A DNA stretch of 64,000 nucleotides from Sphingomonas abaci (lineage in GTDB: Bacteria > Pseudomonadota > Alphaproteobacteria > Sphingomonadales > Sphingomonadaceae): the NCBI RefSeq assembly GCF_014199625.1, contig NZ_JACHNY010000002.1, forward strand, positions 62,001 through 126,000. Reading direction: 5' to 3'. The notes below the pieces were generated by a model. It made no database searches, was not told where the DNA came from, and was given only the letters and a program-made list of their open reading frames with translations. A program made the translations under genes and the position numbers. The stretch's first letter is position 1; each line of letters opens with the position of its first letter. Below, piece after piece: positions 18,182-27,942 of this stretch.

Positions 18182-19393
18182 TCACCAGCTCCACAGCGTG
18201 CCGTCTTCCAGGCGGTTCACCGGCAGATAGGCGCGCTTGTATTCGTAGCCGGCGGCCAGGTCCTCGTCGATGTCGACGCCCAGACCCGGTGCCTCGCCCG
18301 GATGCATCGTGCCGCGGTCGAAGGAATAGGCGTGGGGGAAAACCGCGTCGGTCTCGGGCGTATGGCGCATATATTCCTGGATGCCGAAATTGGGCACCGA
18401 CAGGTCGAAATGCAGCGCCGCCGCCATCGCCACCGGCGACAGGTCGGTCGCGCCGTGGCAGCCGGTGCGGACCTGGTAGAGGTCGGCGAGCGCGGCGATC
18501 CGCCGCAAATGGGTGATGCCGCCGGCATGGGTCACGGTGGCGCGGACATAATCGATCAACTGGTTCTCGATCAGCGCCTTCGCGTCCCAGATCGAATTAA
18601 AGATTTCGCCTACCGCCAGCGGCGCGGTGGTATGCTGCCGGATCAGGCGGAACGCGTCCTGGTTCTCGGCGGGCGTCGCATCCTCCAGCCAGAACGGGCG
18701 ATAGGGCTCCAGGTCGCGGCCCAGCCGTCCCGCCTCGATCGGGGTCAGGCGGTGGTGGATATCGTGGAGCAGATGCACGTCCCAGCCCAGCGCCTGCCGT
18801 GCGGCGGCGAACAGTTCGGGCACGATGCGGAGATATTTGCTGGTCGACCAGACCGCCTCGGTCGGCAGGTCCGAGTCGGCTGGTTCGTAGAATTCCGGGT
18901 CCTTGCTGACGCCGTAGGTCGCGGCCATGCCGGGCACGCCGCATTGCAGGCGGATCGCCTTGTATCCCTCGTCTCGGTAGCGGATCGCGGCCGCGATCGT
19001 GTCCTCGATCGAAACGCCGTTGGCATGGCCATAGACCATCACGCTGTCGCGCGCCGCGCCGCCCAGCAACTGATAGACGGGCAGGCCGGCGATCTTCCCC
19101 TTGATGTCCCAGAGCGCCATATCGACCGCCGCGATCGCCGTCATCGTCACCGGGCCGCGCCGCCAATAGGCGCCCTTGTAGAGATACTGCCAGAGATCCT
19201 CGATCCGGTGCGCGTCGCGGCCGATCAGGCAGGGGACGACATGCTCGGATAGATAGCTGGCGACACTGAGTTCCCGGCCGTTCAGCGTCGCGTCGCCGAC
19301 GCCGCTCGTGCCGTCGTCGCAGACGATCTTGAGCGTGACGAAATTGCGCCCCGGACAAGTGATGATGACGCGGGCATCGACGATCTTGGGCAT
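18182..19393 (-). CDS. manD: D-mannonate dehydratase, enolase superfamily
   Basis: Dehydrates D-mannonate to 2-keto-3-deoxy-D-gluconate in hexuronate breakdown. The 403-residue protein follows the characterised sphingomonad ManD along its whole length: [17 protein letters not shown] at the N terminus, [16 protein letters not shown], the [20 protein letters not shown] segment, metal-ligand and catalytic regions around [22 protein letters not shown] and [11 protein letters not shown], and the C-terminal [10 protein letters not shown]. Enzymes with this signature include both efficient ManDs and low-activity D-gluconate/mannonate homologues, so physiological substrate is not certain. The ATG at 19393 gives the family N terminus; a longer frame upstream is not needed. 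Confidence 0.93.
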   Translation of the reverse strand: MPKIVDARVIITCPGRNFVTLKIVCDDGTSGVGDATLNGRELSVASYLSEHVVPCLIGRDAHRIEDLWQYLYKGAYWRRGPVTMTAIAAVDMALWDIKGKIAGLPVYQLLGGAARDSVMVYGHANGVSIEDTIAAAIRYRDEGYKAIRLQCGVPGMAATYGVSKDPEFYEPADSDLPTEAVWSTSKYLRIVPELFAAARQALGWDVHLLHDIHHRLTPIEAGRLGRDLEPYRPFWLEDATPAENQDAFRLIRQHTTAPLAVGEIFNSIWDAKALIENQLIDYVRATVTHAGGITHLRRIAALADLYQVRTGCHGATDLSPVAMAAALHFDLSVPNFGIQEYMRHTPETDAVFPHAYSFDRGTMHPGEAPGLGVDIDEDLAAGYEYKRAYLPVNRLEDGTLWSW

Positions 19394-19526
19394 GGCGCTT
19401 CGGTCCTGGCGGCAGGGATGACGGTGCGCCGCCACGAGGCGAGCGACGCAGGCAATGATTTTCGGGGAGACAGGCCGCGACCATGCGCCGGCCGCCGGCA
19501 TGGCGGTCGCATCCTCTCCCTCGAAT

Positions 19527-19539
19527 GCTGTCATACAGC
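19527..19539. promoter_or_regulatory. FadR/GntR-type operator between manD and its regulator
   Basis: GCTGTCATACAGC: arms GCTGT and ACAGC around CAT. The core TGTCATACA fits the T-G-T-N3-A-C-A pattern bound by FadR-subfamily GntR proteins. It lies 133 bases before manD and 98 before the GntR gene in their divergent spacer, where the regulator could repress manD-MFS and itself. Confidence 0.6.
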
Positions 19540-19637
19540 GCGTTCGGCATTGGCCTGTCAACATGGACTCGACAGATTCCGCGCGGCCAGCGATGCTGGA
19601 CCATTGCGCGACCCCACGCCTGGGATACAGATCGATC

Positions 19638-20390
19638 ATGGAAAAGTCCGACAAGCTCTACCGACGCGTGACCGACGGCATCCTCCAGCGGCTCGCCGGC
19701 GGCGAGTTCCCGGTCGGCAGCCGCCTGCCGACCGAACGCGAACTGGCGGAGACTTATACGATCAGCCGCACCACGGTGCGCGAGGCGATGGTCGCGCTGG
19801 AGATGATGGGCGTCGTCGAGATGCGCAAGGGATCGGGCATCTATGTCGCCTCGCTGCGGATGCCGGGCGAGGGGGCGGAGACGCTGGATGTCGGCGCATT
19901 CGAATTGCTGGAGGCGCGGCGCAGCGTCGAGGCGGAGGTGGCGGCGCTCGCGGCCCTGCGTATCGACGACGAACGGCTGGGCGAACTCGACGCGCTGGTC
20001 GCGACCATGGCCGATGCGGATGCCGATATCGTGGCGAGCGAGCGGGCTGACCGCGACTTCCACCTCGCCATCGCCGGCGCGACCGGCAATGGCGCGTTCG
20101 TCGCGGTGGTGACCGACCTGTGGGCGATGCGCGACCGCTGCGATCTGGCGCGGACGATCCATCAGCGCGCGCGGGGCGGCGGCGAGATGCTGCGCGTCGC
20201 CGAGCATCGCGCGATCATCGCGGCGCTTCGCGCCCGCGACGCGGAGGCGGCGAGGCTGGCGATGCGCCAGCACCTGGACGCGGTGCTCGAGCATCTGCTC
20301 GCCCGCACCGAGAGTGAGGAGATCGAGGCGGTGCGCCAGCGCAACGCCAATCTGCGCGAGCGGATCTTCGCGCGCACCCATGCCGCCTGA
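19638..20390 (+). CDS. GntR-family transcriptional regulator, FadR subfamily
   Basis: A 250-residue repressor. The N-terminal winged helix reads [15 protein letters not shown] and [28 protein letters not shown], and the C-terminal all-helical FCD domain contains the ligand/metal residues expected of the FadR group ([14 protein letters not shown] and the later [13 protein letters not shown]). It is divergent from manD, a GntR-type operator lies between them, and uronate loci commonly use such regulators (UxuR, ExuR), so sensing of a uronate or its product is likely. The chosen ATG at 19638 starts directly before the helix-turn-helix; an upstream in-frame start would add an unrelated N terminus. 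Confidence 0.9.
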   Translation: MEKSDKLYRRVTDGILQRLAGGEFPVGSRLPTERELAETYTISRTTVREAMVALEMMGVVEMRKGSGIYVASLRMPGEGAETLDVGAFELLEARRSVEAEVAALAALRIDDERLGELDALVATMADADADIVASERADRDFHLAIAGATGNGAFVAVVTDLWAMRDRCDLARTIHQRARGGGEMLRVAEHRAIIAALRARDAEAARLAMRQHLDAVLEHLLARTESEEIEAVRQRNANLRERIFARTHAA

Positions 20391-20515
20391 CAATTGTTGT
20401 TTCGGTTAGTCTGACAAGGGTTCAACGGACTGGACGAGCCCATTAAGGCGACAGGGATAGGCAAGTGATCCTAAAGCGTTGCTTGCCGATGCCTGGCTGA
20501 GGAAGCAGTGCGACG

Positions 20516-23362
20516 ATGACGGTGGTGGATCAGGAACGGCAAGGCGCCAACCAGGCAGACCGCGAGCCGCCGACCGATCCCGCCCGATGGATCGCCGACC
20601 ATGACTGGGCGGCCACGCCGTTGGGGCCGATGGTGCACTGGCCGGCAGCGCTGCGGTCGCTGGTCGATATGATGCTGCGCTCGCCCACCCCGATGGTCCT
20701 GCTGTGGGGCGAGGACGGCATCATGCTCTACAACCGGCCCTATGCGGAGTTCGCGGGTGGGCGGCACCCGCATCTGCTGGGCAACAAGGTGCGCGAGGGT
20801 TGGCCCGAGGTCGCCGACTTCAACGACCATGTGATGCGCACCGTGCTGGCCGGGCATGTCTTGTCCTATCGCGACCAAGAACTGACGTTGCACCGCAACG
20901 GTCGACCCGAACAGGTCTGGATGAACCTCGACTATTCGCCGATCGTCGACGATGCCGGCCGGCCGGTCGGCGTGATCTGCATCCTGGGCGAGACGACGGA
21001 GGGCATCGCTGCGGATCGCAAGCGTCGCCAGGTGGAGGAACAGGTCCGCGCCAGCGAGGAACGCTTCCGCCTGATGGCCGACGCGGTGCCGCAGATCGTC
21101 TGGATCACCGATGCCGAGGGGCGGGCGGAGTTCTTCAACCGGCAATGGTCGAATTATACCGGCGAGCCCTATCGCCCGACCACCGCGGCCGAGATCGCCG
21201 CCGATCACGTCCATCCCGACGATCGCGCCGAGACGATGACGGCGTTCGACGCGGCGCGCGCCAGCGGCGGCACCTTCCTGGTCGAGCATCGCATCCGCTC
21301 CGCCCGTGGGGAGTATCGCTGGTTCCTGGTGCGCGGCGAGCCGTATCGCGATCCGCTAACCGGCCGGATCGTGCGCTGGTTCGGCGCGTCGGTCGACATT
21401 CACGATCGCCGCATGGCGGAGGCATCGCTGCAGGAGAGCGAGGCCCTGCTCCGCCGATTCAACGACTCGCTGGAACGACTGGTCGACGAACGCACCGCCG
21501 AGCGCGACCGTATGTGGGAGGCGTCGCCCGACCTGTTGCTGGTGATCGATTTCGACGGCGTGTTCCGTCGCGTCAATCCGGCCTGGACGACGCTGCTCGG
21601 CTACACCGCCGACGAGCTGGTCGGGCATCACGCCAACGAGTTCGTGATCGAAGAGGATCACCGCGCCACGATCGACGCCTATCAGGCCACCGCGGCCGGC
21701 CGGCCAGCGCAGGTGGAGAACAGCATTCGCCACAAGGACGGCTCGCTGCGCCGCATCTCCTGGGTGGGGGTGCCAGCGGGCGAGATGACCTATGCCTCGG
21801 GCCGCGACATCACGGCGGAACGGGCGATGGCGGCCAAGCTTCGCGACGAACAGGATTTCGCCCGGCTCGCTTTGTCGGCGGTGGGGGGCGTCGGCGTCTG
21901 GACCTATGACATGGCCGCCGATCGCTATGTCTGCGACGCGGCGATCGTGGCGCTCTATGCCCTCGATCCCGCGCAGGTCGGTCAGGCGATCACGCGCGAG
22001 CAGTTCTTCGCCAATGTCCATCCCGACGACCGGGCGGCGCTGGCGCAGATCCTGGCGGAGGGGCGGGTCCGCGCCGGCGAGCTGGAGATCGAATATCGGC
22101 TGGTCCATCCCGACGGCTCGATCCGCTGGGTGCTGTCGCGCGGCCACACCTATGTCGATGCCGAGGGTCGGCCGGTTCGCCGCACGGGCATCGGCGTCGA
22201 CCTGACCAGCCAGCGCCAGGTCGAGGAGCAGCTTCGCCAGTCGCAAAAGATGGAGGCGCTGGGGCAATTGACCGGCGGCATCGCGCACGACTTCAACAAC
22301 CTGCTGACCGTGATTCGCGGCTCGGCCGAGCTGCTGCGCCGCCCTGACCTGTCGAGTGAACGACGCGAACGCTATGCCAAGGCGATCGCCGACACCGCCG
22401 ATCGCGCGACCAAGCTGACGCATCAGTTGCTGTCCTTTGCACGGCGTCAGGCGCTGACCCCGGAGGTGTTCGATGTCGCCGCCAGCGTGCGGGGCATCGG
22501 CGACATGCTGGCGACGCTGACCGGATCGCGGATCGCCATCGACCTGGATCTGGGCGATTGCCCCTGCCATGTGAACGCCGACCGCACCCAGTTCGACACC
22601 GCGATCGTCAACATGACCGTCAATGCGCGCGATGCGATGGAAGGCGAGGGGCGGCTGTCGATCGCGGTTCGCGCCGCCGATCACATCCCGGCGGTGCGCG
22701 CGCATCCGATGATCCCCGGCGCGTTCGTGGCCGTGACCCTGACCGATACCGGCCCCGGCATCGCCGCGGACCGGCTGGACCAGATCTTCGAGCCCTTCTT
22801 CACCACCAAGGACGTCGGCCATGGCACGGGCCTCGGCCTGTCCCAGGTCTTCGGTTTTGCCAAACAGTCGGGCGGCGAGGTGGTGGCCGGCAACGCGCCG
22901 GCCGGCGGCGCGCAGATCACGCTCTACCTGCCGCTGGTCGAGACGGCGGCGACGCCGCGCGACGCTCGCGGGGACCCGACTGCACCGATCCCCTCGGGCG
23001 ACGATCTGTATGTGCTGGTCGTCGAAGACAATCTGGAGGTGGGCGAGTTCGCGATCCAGGCGCTGGCCGAGCTCGGCTATCGCACGCGCTGGGTGGTGAG
23101 CGGCCGCGAGGCGCTCGCCGAACTGGCGGCCGGCGAAGCGGTCGACCTGGTGTTCACCGATGTGGTGATGCCCGGCATGAGCGGCATCGAGCTGGGCCGC
23201 GAGATTGCGCGCCTCTATCCCGGCCTGCCCGTGGTCCTGACCAGCGGCTATAGCGACGCGATCGTCCATTCGGGGGCCAGCGGCTTTCCGCTGTTGCAGA
23301 AGCCCTATTCGATCGGCGGTCTCGCCCGCATCCTCCAGCAGGGGATACGCAGCAGTGCCTGA
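20516..23362 (+). CDS. Hybrid sensor histidine kinase with four PAS domains and a receiver
   Basis: A 948-residue soluble sensor with no membrane segments. It contains a PAS-like N-terminal region with [16 protein letters not shown] (~28-160), further PAS domains at about 185-300, 335-440 and 450-565, a HisKA domain with [16 protein letters not shown] (phospho-acceptor His591), an HATPase with [19 protein letters not shown] and GTGLGLS, and a C-terminal receiver with [14 protein letters not shown] (Asp882). The stop overlaps the next kinase by eight bases. The last PAS domains carry [12 protein letters not shown] PAC motifs. Signal and partner are unknown; the linked receiver-only protein downstream is a candidate partner. 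Confidence 0.93.
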   Translation: MTVVDQERQGANQADREPPTDPARWIADHDWAATPLGPMVHWPAALRSLVDMMLRSPTPMVLLWGEDGIMLYNRPYAEFAGGRHPHLLGNKVREGWPEVADFNDHVMRTVLAGHVLSYRDQELTLHRNGRPEQVWMNLDYSPIVDDAGRPVGVICILGETTEGIAADRKRRQVEEQVRASEERFRLMADAVPQIVWITDAEGRAEFFNRQWSNYTGEPYRPTTAAEIAADHVHPDDRAETMTAFDAARASGGTFLVEHRIRSARGEYRWFLVRGEPYRDPLTGRIVRWFGASVDIHDRRMAEASLQESEALLRRFNDSLERLVDERTAERDRMWEASPDLLLVIDFDGVFRRVNPAWTTLLGYTADELVGHHANEFVIEEDHRATIDAYQATAAGRPAQVENSIRHKDGSLRRISWVGVPAGEMTYASGRDITAERAMAAKLRDEQDFARLALSAVGGVGVWTYDMAADRYVCDAAIVALYALDPAQVGQAITREQFFANVHPDDRAALAQILAEGRVRAGELEIEYRLVHPDGSIRWVLSRGHTYVDAEGRPVRRTGIGVDLTSQRQVEEQLRQSQKMEALGQLTGGIAHDFNNLLTVIRGSAELLRRPDLSSERRERYAKAIADTADRATKLTHQLLSFARRQALTPEVFDVAASVRGIGDMLATLTGSRIAIDLDLGDCPCHVNADRTQFDTAIVNMTVNARDAMEGEGRLSIAVRAADHIPAVRAHPMIPGAFVAVTLTDTGPGIAADRLDQIFEPFFTTKDVGHGTGLGLSQVFGFAKQSGGEVVAGNAPAGGAQITLYLPLVETAATPRDARGDPTAPIPSGDDLYVLVVEDNLEVGEFAIQALAELGYRTRWVVSGREALAELAAGEAVDLVFTDVVMPGMSGIELGREIARLYPGLPVVLTSGYSDAIVHSGASGFPLLQKPYSIGGLARILQQGIRSSA

Positions 23363-26078
23363 CGGGGGCACCCCCGCCTGGTTGCCGCAGGACAGTCCGA
23401 TGGCGCGCTGGGTCTGCGAGCGGGACTGGACGGAAACGCCGCTCGGGCCGATCGAGCGCTGGTCCGCCAGCCTGCGCGGGGCGGTGTCGATGCTGCTCGA
23501 CCAGGTGCGTCCCGCCTTGCTGCTGGTCGGGGCGGAGCGCACCGCGTTGTGCAACGATGCGTGGCACGACTGGCGCATCGGCGCGGCGGGGCGATGGAGC
23601 GAGCGCCCGCCCGCCGGCTTGGTCGCCGGCCTGGCGCCGGCCTGGGCCGGCGAGCCGCTTCGCGTCGTCGTGGACGGGACGGCGTGGAGCGGCGCGCCGA
23701 TCCGCGATGCCGACGGGGCGGTGGTCGCGGTGCTGGCGACGGCGATGATCGCCGCGCGGGACGACGCCGATGCGGCGCGCGACGGCGAGGACCGGTTGCA
23801 CCTAAAGCGGCAGATCCGTGACCGGACCGCCGAGCTGAAGCAGAGCCGCGACTTGCTTCAGGCGACGATGGATTGCTCGCAGGACATGATCCAGGTCTTC
23901 AACGCGATCCGCGACGACCAGGGGCGGATCGTCGATTTCTGCTGGGTGCTCAACAACCACACGTCCGAATATCATTATGGCGAGGTCCGGGGAGAAAGCC
24001 TTCTCCAGCGCAATCCCGGCGTGGTCGAAGCCGGCATCTTCGACACCTTTTGCCGCGTCACCGAGACGGGCGTGCCTGAACAGACCGAACGCCACTACGT
24101 CCATGAGCAGTTCGACGGCTGGTTCTACCAGTCGGTGGTGAAGCTGGGCGACGGCATCGCCACCACCACCAAGGACATCACCGCTTGGAAGGAGGCGCAG
24201 GCCGAGGTGCAGCGATTGCGCGACGCGATGGCGCAGGCGCGGATCGACGAGAGCAACGCCCGGTTGGCGGCGGTGTTCGAGGCTCTGCCGATGGGCGTAC
24301 TGGTCACGGATGCCGCGGGACGGACCGTGATGACGAATGCCGAGCTCTCCCGCTTCCTGCCGAACGGGCTGATCCCGTCGCGCGATCCCGACGCCGCGCG
24401 GCGCTGGCGCGCCTGGGATGCGGATGGCCGGCCGGTGGCGGTGGCCGATTATCCGGGAGCAAGAGCGTTGCGCGGCGAGCGGGTGACGCCGGGTGTCGAG
24501 ATGCTTCACACCGACGAGTCCGGACGCGAAATCTGGACGCAAGTAACGTCCGTGCCGATACGGGGCAAGGATGGCGAGGTAACCGGCCAAGCCGGCGTCA
24601 TAACGGATATCGATACGCTCAAGCGCAATACCGAGGCGCTGCGTGCCAGCGAGGAACGCCTGCGACAGTTCGGCGACGCCTCGCAGGACATATTGTCAAT
24701 TCGCGACGCGGTTTCGCTGAAGTGGCAGTATCTGACCCCCGCCTTCGAAACGATCCATGGCCTGTCGCGGGAGCGGGCGCTCGGCGGCGGCCATTTCCGT
24801 ACTTGGCTGGCGCTGGTCCTCTCCGAGGATCGCCGAGCCGTGATTGCGGCGCTGCGCCGGGTGCGCGCCGGCGAGCAGGCGAGCTTCGACTATCGCGTGC
24901 GCCGGCCGGCTGACGGCGCGGTCCGCTGGCTGCGCGAAACTGGTTTCCCGATTCGCGGCGGTGACGGCGGTGTCGCGATGATCGGCGGGATCGGCAAGGA
25001 CGTCACCCAGGCCAAGGCCGCGCAACAAGCCCTGGAGAAGCACGAGGCGTTCCTGACCAGCGCGATCGAGGTGGGCCGGCTGGGGCTGTGGGACTGGGAC
25101 ATGCGATCCGACCGAGTGCTGTGGTCCGACGAGCATTTTCGCCTGGAGGGTTACAGGGTCGGGGAGGTGCAGCCGAGCTACCAGGCCTGGGCCGCTCGGC
25201 TTCATCCCGAGGATCGCGACGGGGCGGAGGCGGACCTGCGCGCCGCGATGGCTGAGAAGCGCGAGTATATCCGCGAGTTCCGCGTCGTCCATCCCGATGG
25301 CAGCGTCCACTGGTTGCATGGCCGTGGGCGCTTCTTCTACGACGAACATGGTACGGCGACCCGGATGATCGGCGCGGTGGTTGACGTCACCGGGCGGCGC
25401 GAATGGGAGGAGCGGCAAAAGGCGCTGGTCAACGAGCTGCAGCATCGCACCCGCAACCTGATCGGCGTGGTCCGCTCCGTATCTGACAAGACGGCGCGCG
25501 CCAGTCGCGACCTGGCCGACTTCCGCTTGCGCTATCGCGACAGGCTCGACGCCCTCGCTCGGGTCCAGACGCTCCTGTCCCGCCTGGAGGATCAGGATCG
25601 GGTGACGTTTGACACCCTGATCGCGACTGAATTGGCGGCGATGACCGACCATCCCGACCGCGTGACTCTGGACGGGCCGGAGGGGATCAGGCTGCGATCC
25701 TCGACCGTGCAGACTCTGGCCATGGCGATTCACGAACTGGCGACCAACGCCGTCAAATATGGCGCGCTGGCGCAGGCAGACGGTCGGTTGACGATACGCT
25801 GGCGGTTTGAGCCCGCTCAGGGCGCTGGCCAGCCCTGGCTGCATGTCGACTGGCGCGAGTCGAATGTTACGATGCCAAATCCCACCGGAGCAGGCCATGG
25901 CGGGGGGACGCCCATCGGGACCGGGCAGGGCCGCGAGCTGATCGAGCGCGCCTTGCCGTACCAGCTTCGCGCCAGAACCTCATTCAGGTTGGAGCCGGAC
26001 GGCGTGCATTGCACTATCTCCCTGCCGGTGTCGGCAAGCACGGGGGAAATGCGACATCATGGTGGACCGAACGCTTAG
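23355..26078 (+). CDS. PAS-domain HWE-family sensor histidine kinase
   Basis: A 907-residue soluble kinase. The N terminus (CERDWTETPLGPIERW) resembles the start of the upstream kinase. Several PAS domains follow, with PDGSVHWLHGRG and similar PAC motifs. The C terminus is HWE-type: H-box VNELQHRTRNLIGVV (His697), N-box AMAIHELATNAVKYGAL with the family's histidine, and DWRES as the WxE motif. The GTG start overlaps the preceding stop by eight bases, and the next receiver gene starts 20 bases before this stop, so all three are translationally linked. HWE kinases feed the general stress response in many alphaproteobacteria; that role here is inference. Confidence 0.92.
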   Translation: MPDGGTPAWLPQDSPMARWVCERDWTETPLGPIERWSASLRGAVSMLLDQVRPALLLVGAERTALCNDAWHDWRIGAAGRWSERPPAGLVAGLAPAWAGEPLRVVVDGTAWSGAPIRDADGAVVAVLATAMIAARDDADAARDGEDRLHLKRQIRDRTAELKQSRDLLQATMDCSQDMIQVFNAIRDDQGRIVDFCWVLNNHTSEYHYGEVRGESLLQRNPGVVEAGIFDTFCRVTETGVPEQTERHYVHEQFDGWFYQSVVKLGDGIATTTKDITAWKEAQAEVQRLRDAMAQARIDESNARLAAVFEALPMGVLVTDAAGRTVMTNAELSRFLPNGLIPSRDPDAARRWRAWDADGRPVAVADYPGARALRGERVTPGVEMLHTDESGREIWTQVTSVPIRGKDGEVTGQAGVITDIDTLKRNTEALRASEERLRQFGDASQDILSIRDAVSLKWQYLTPAFETIHGLSRERALGGGHFRTWLALVLSEDRRAVIAALRRVRAGEQASFDYRVRRPADGAVRWLRETGFPIRGGDGGVAMIGGIGKDVTQAKAAQQALEKHEAFLTSAIEVGRLGLWDWDMRSDRVLWSDEHFRLEGYRVGEVQPSYQAWAARLHPEDRDGAEADLRAAMAEKREYIREFRVVHPDGSVHWLHGRGRFFYDEHGTATRMIGAVVDVTGRREWEERQKALVNELQHRTRNLIGVVRSVSDKTARASRDLADFRLRYRDRLDALARVQTLLSRLEDQDRVTFDTLIATELAAMTDHPDRVTLDGPEGIRLRSSTVQTLAMAIHELATNAVKYGALAQADGRLTIRWRFEPAQGAGQPWLHVDWRESNVTMPNPTGAGHGGGTPIGTGQGRELIERALPYQLRARTSFRLEPDGVHCTISLPVSASTGEMRHHGGPNA

Positions 26079-26430
26079 CGCCTGCCGCATCTTGGTTGTC
26101 GAGGATGAGTTCATGCTCGCCGACGAGCTGCACATGGTGCTGGAGGCGGCGGGGGCACTGGTGCTGGGGCCGGCGGGATCCGTGGCGGAGGCGATGCGCT
26201 GCATCGCGACGGCGACCACGATCGATGGCGCGATCCTAGATGTGAACCTGGCCGGCGAGCTGGTCTTTCCAGTCGCCGATCACCTGGCGGCGCTGGGCGT
26301 GCCGTTCCTGTTCACCACCGGTTATGACCGCTCGATCTTCCCCGCCCGCTTCATGGCGGCGCCGCATTGCGAGAAGCCGGTGCCTATTCATCAGGTGACG
26401 CGCGCGATCGGGCGGGTCATCCACGCCTGA
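26059..26430 (+). CDS. Single-domain response regulator
   Basis: A 123-residue receiver with no output domain. The acidic pocket is ILVVEDEFMLAD, the phospho-acceptor is in GAILDVNLAGE, and the conserved lysine in HCEKPV. The strand that normally ends in a conserved Thr/Ser reads VPFLFTTGYD, close to the PFxFATGY-type motif of single-domain receivers that work with HWE kinases in sphingomonad stress signalling. It overlaps the HWE kinase gene by 20 bases and converges with a second receiver gene. It probably shuttles phosphoryl groups or tunes the neighbouring kinases. Confidence 0.9.
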   Translation: MVDRTLSACRILVVEDEFMLADELHMVLEAAGALVLGPAGSVAEAMRCIATATTIDGAILDVNLAGELVFPVADHLAALGVPFLFTTGYDRSIFPARFMAAPHCEKPVPIHQVTRAIGRVIHA

Positions 26431-26443
26431 CGCGGGCGGGGGG

Positions 26444-26833
26444 TCACGCGACGACCCGGCCGAGTTCCTCCACGATCCGCGCCATCAGCCGGTCCGGCGT
26501 ACCGAGCAGCACGGCCTTGTCGAGCACCGGAATATCGGCATAGATGTCGGGGATGGCGCTGTGGCTGTATCCGGTCAGAAAGGCGATTGGTACCGTGGCC
26601 GCGCGCAATCGTGCGACCAGGTCGAAGATCAGGCTGCCGCCCAGATTGATGTCGAGCAGGGCGAAATCAACCGCTGCGCCTCGGTCCAGCCATTCCGCCG
26701 CGTGCGCGACCGCCGCGAACGGCCCCGCCACGCGTGCGCCCGCCTGGCTCAGCATGGCGCGCAAATCATCGGCGAGCAGATATTCGTCCTCCACCACCAG
26801 GATGTCTAAGCCCGACAAGGCGGGGTCAATCAT
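26444..26833 (-). CDS. Single-domain response regulator
   Basis: A 129-residue receiver, related to the convergent one (DILVVEDEYLLADDLRAML against RILVVEDEFMLADELHMVL). Phospho-acceptor lies in ALLDINLGGS; the later strand reads PIAFLTGYSH, and the lysine motif is DKAV instead of the usual KP. No output domain. It is divergent from the small HWE kinase with a 144-base spacer. The two receiver genes meet tail to tail 13 bases apart, which suggests an inverted local duplication followed by divergence. Confidence 0.88.
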   Translation of the reverse strand: MIDPALSGLDILVVEDEYLLADDLRAMLSQAGARVAGPFAAVAHAAEWLDRGAAVDFALLDINLGGSLIFDLVARLRAATVPIAFLTGYSHSAIPDIYADIPVLDKAVLLGTPDRLMARIVEELGRVVA

Positions 26834-26910
26834 GGTTCAGCTCCACCTGCACGTCGATCATCTCCATCGAAAGGCCGCAAGATATGAAAGCGGTGTTAAA
26901 AAGCAATTCA

Positions 26911-26940
26911 TTTACAGTTGTTTAGTCCGTTCGATATATC
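26911..26940 (+). promoter_or_regulatory. Candidate promoter of the small HWE kinase
   Basis: TTTACA (26911-26916) followed after about 17 bases by an ATATAT/TATATC block (26934-26940), in the one clearly AT-rich patch of the divergent spacer. The start codon is 38 bases beyond. Spacing suits a housekeeping promoter; no stress-sigma GGAAC element was found here. Confidence 0.35.
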
Positions 26941-26977
26941 AGGGTTGACGGCGGCTCGAACGGAAGGCGTGGAGACG

Positions 26978-27685
26978 ATGAAGTCGATGACGGCCGACCA
27001 CGGACCCGACCAGCAGGCGGGGGACACGGCTGCAGCGGCGCCGGCCGATGCCGCCGGGGCGTCGAACCAAGACGGCTATACGCGTCACCGGTTGATGAAC
27101 CTGATCGCGATTATTCGGTCGATCTTGCGGCGCACGCACGACAACAGCCATTCGGTCGACGATTTCGCCGCGCATTTCGAAGGCCGTTTCGCCGCGATCG
27201 CCCGCTACCAAGGCGTGATGTCGCATGGCGGCGAGCGATTGGTCGACTTGGAGGAGATCGTCCGCGACGAACTGGTCACCAGCCAGTGCCTCGACACCAG
27301 CCGCTGCGTCATCACCGGGCCGCTCTGCTATATCCGCGACGACAGTATCGAGGTGGTGGCGCTGGCGGTGCACGAGCTGGCGACCAACGCGATCAAATAT
27401 GGCGCGCTTAGTCAATCGCGCGGATCGCTCCGACTCGTCTGGTCGCTGGCAGGGGACGGTGCGCTCCACTTCGCCTGGAGCGAAGGGGGCGTGTCGATGG
27501 TGGCCGGCGCGCAGCAGCTCCGCGGCTTCGGCCGCCAATATGTCGAGGAGGCGCTCCCCTATCAGCTCGGCGCGTCTACCAAATTTGCCTATCGGCCGGG
27601 CGGCATCCTCTGCGAGATGCGTCTGCCCACGCCCTGTTTCCGAATCGGGCAGGGTGCCGAGCCTGGGGACGATGATCCGGACTGA
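26978..27685 (+). CDS. Minimal HWE-family histidine kinase without a sensor domain
   Basis: A 235-residue protein consisting almost only of the HWE transmitter. It has a short Ala/Asp/Gln-rich leader, then the H-box YTRHRLMNLIAIIRSILRR (His37), N-box LAVHELATNAIKYGALS, a WSEGG segment in the WxE position, and GFGRQYVEEALPYQL as in other HWE kinases. The C-terminal half is closely related to the end of the larger HWE kinase upstream. No PAS, transmembrane or GAF region is present. The ATG at 26978 follows a GGAG ribosome site; an earlier in-frame ATG lacks one. It may take signals through a partner or act as a phosphorelay component. Confidence 0.85.
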   Translation: MKSMTADHGPDQQAGDTAAAAPADAAGASNQDGYTRHRLMNLIAIIRSILRRTHDNSHSVDDFAAHFEGRFAAIARYQGVMSHGGERLVDLEEIVRDELVTSQCLDTSRCVITGPLCYIRDDSIEVVALAVHELATNAIKYGALSQSRGSLRLVWSLAGDGALHFAWSEGGVSMVAGAQQLRGFGRQYVEEALPYQLGASTKFAYRPGGILCEMRLPTPCFRIGQGAEPGDDDPD

Positions 27686-27788
27686 GGCGGACCGACCACG
27701 GGGCACCACCAAGCGTCCGGACGAATCCGCCGGAAAACCGCCGCCGGGTGTTGGCTTCCGCGCCGCGCTTTGATAGCGGAGAAGCCAT

Positions 27789-27864
27789 GCCGGTTTAGCT
27801 CAGTTGGTAGAGCAATGCTTTTGTAAAGCGGAGGTCGCGGGTTCGAGTCCTGCAACCGGCACCA
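27789..27864 (+). tRNA. tRNA-Thr(TGT)
   Basis: A 76-base gene including encoded CCA. Acceptor arms GCCGGTT and AACCGGC pair fully; D-arm GCTC/GAGC; anticodon loop TTTGTAA gives TGT; T-arm GCGGG/CCTGC with TTCGAGT. The anticodon stem has an A-G pair at its outer end (27-43) where most sequences have a normal pair. A TGATAGCG block 12 bases upstream resembles the -10 region of the other tRNA genes in the window. Confidence 0.95.
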
Positions 27865-27942
27865 GCAACGCTCAGTCCGGCCTGCCTATCCCGTCGTTGA
27901 CCTCGGCCCCGCGGCGGCGCAACGGGGGCGGGGAGGGGTGTC

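Noticed and set aside
20460..20487. Inverted repeat GGCAAG / CTTGCC before the hybrid kinase
   Set aside because: Arms of six bases with a 16-base loop are too weak to call an operator or a terminator.
26834..26977. Stress sigma (EcfG-type GGAAC-N16-CGTT) promoter near the sensory island
   Set aside because: No GGAAC element with matching -10 was found in the divergent spacer; a housekeeping-type pair fits better.
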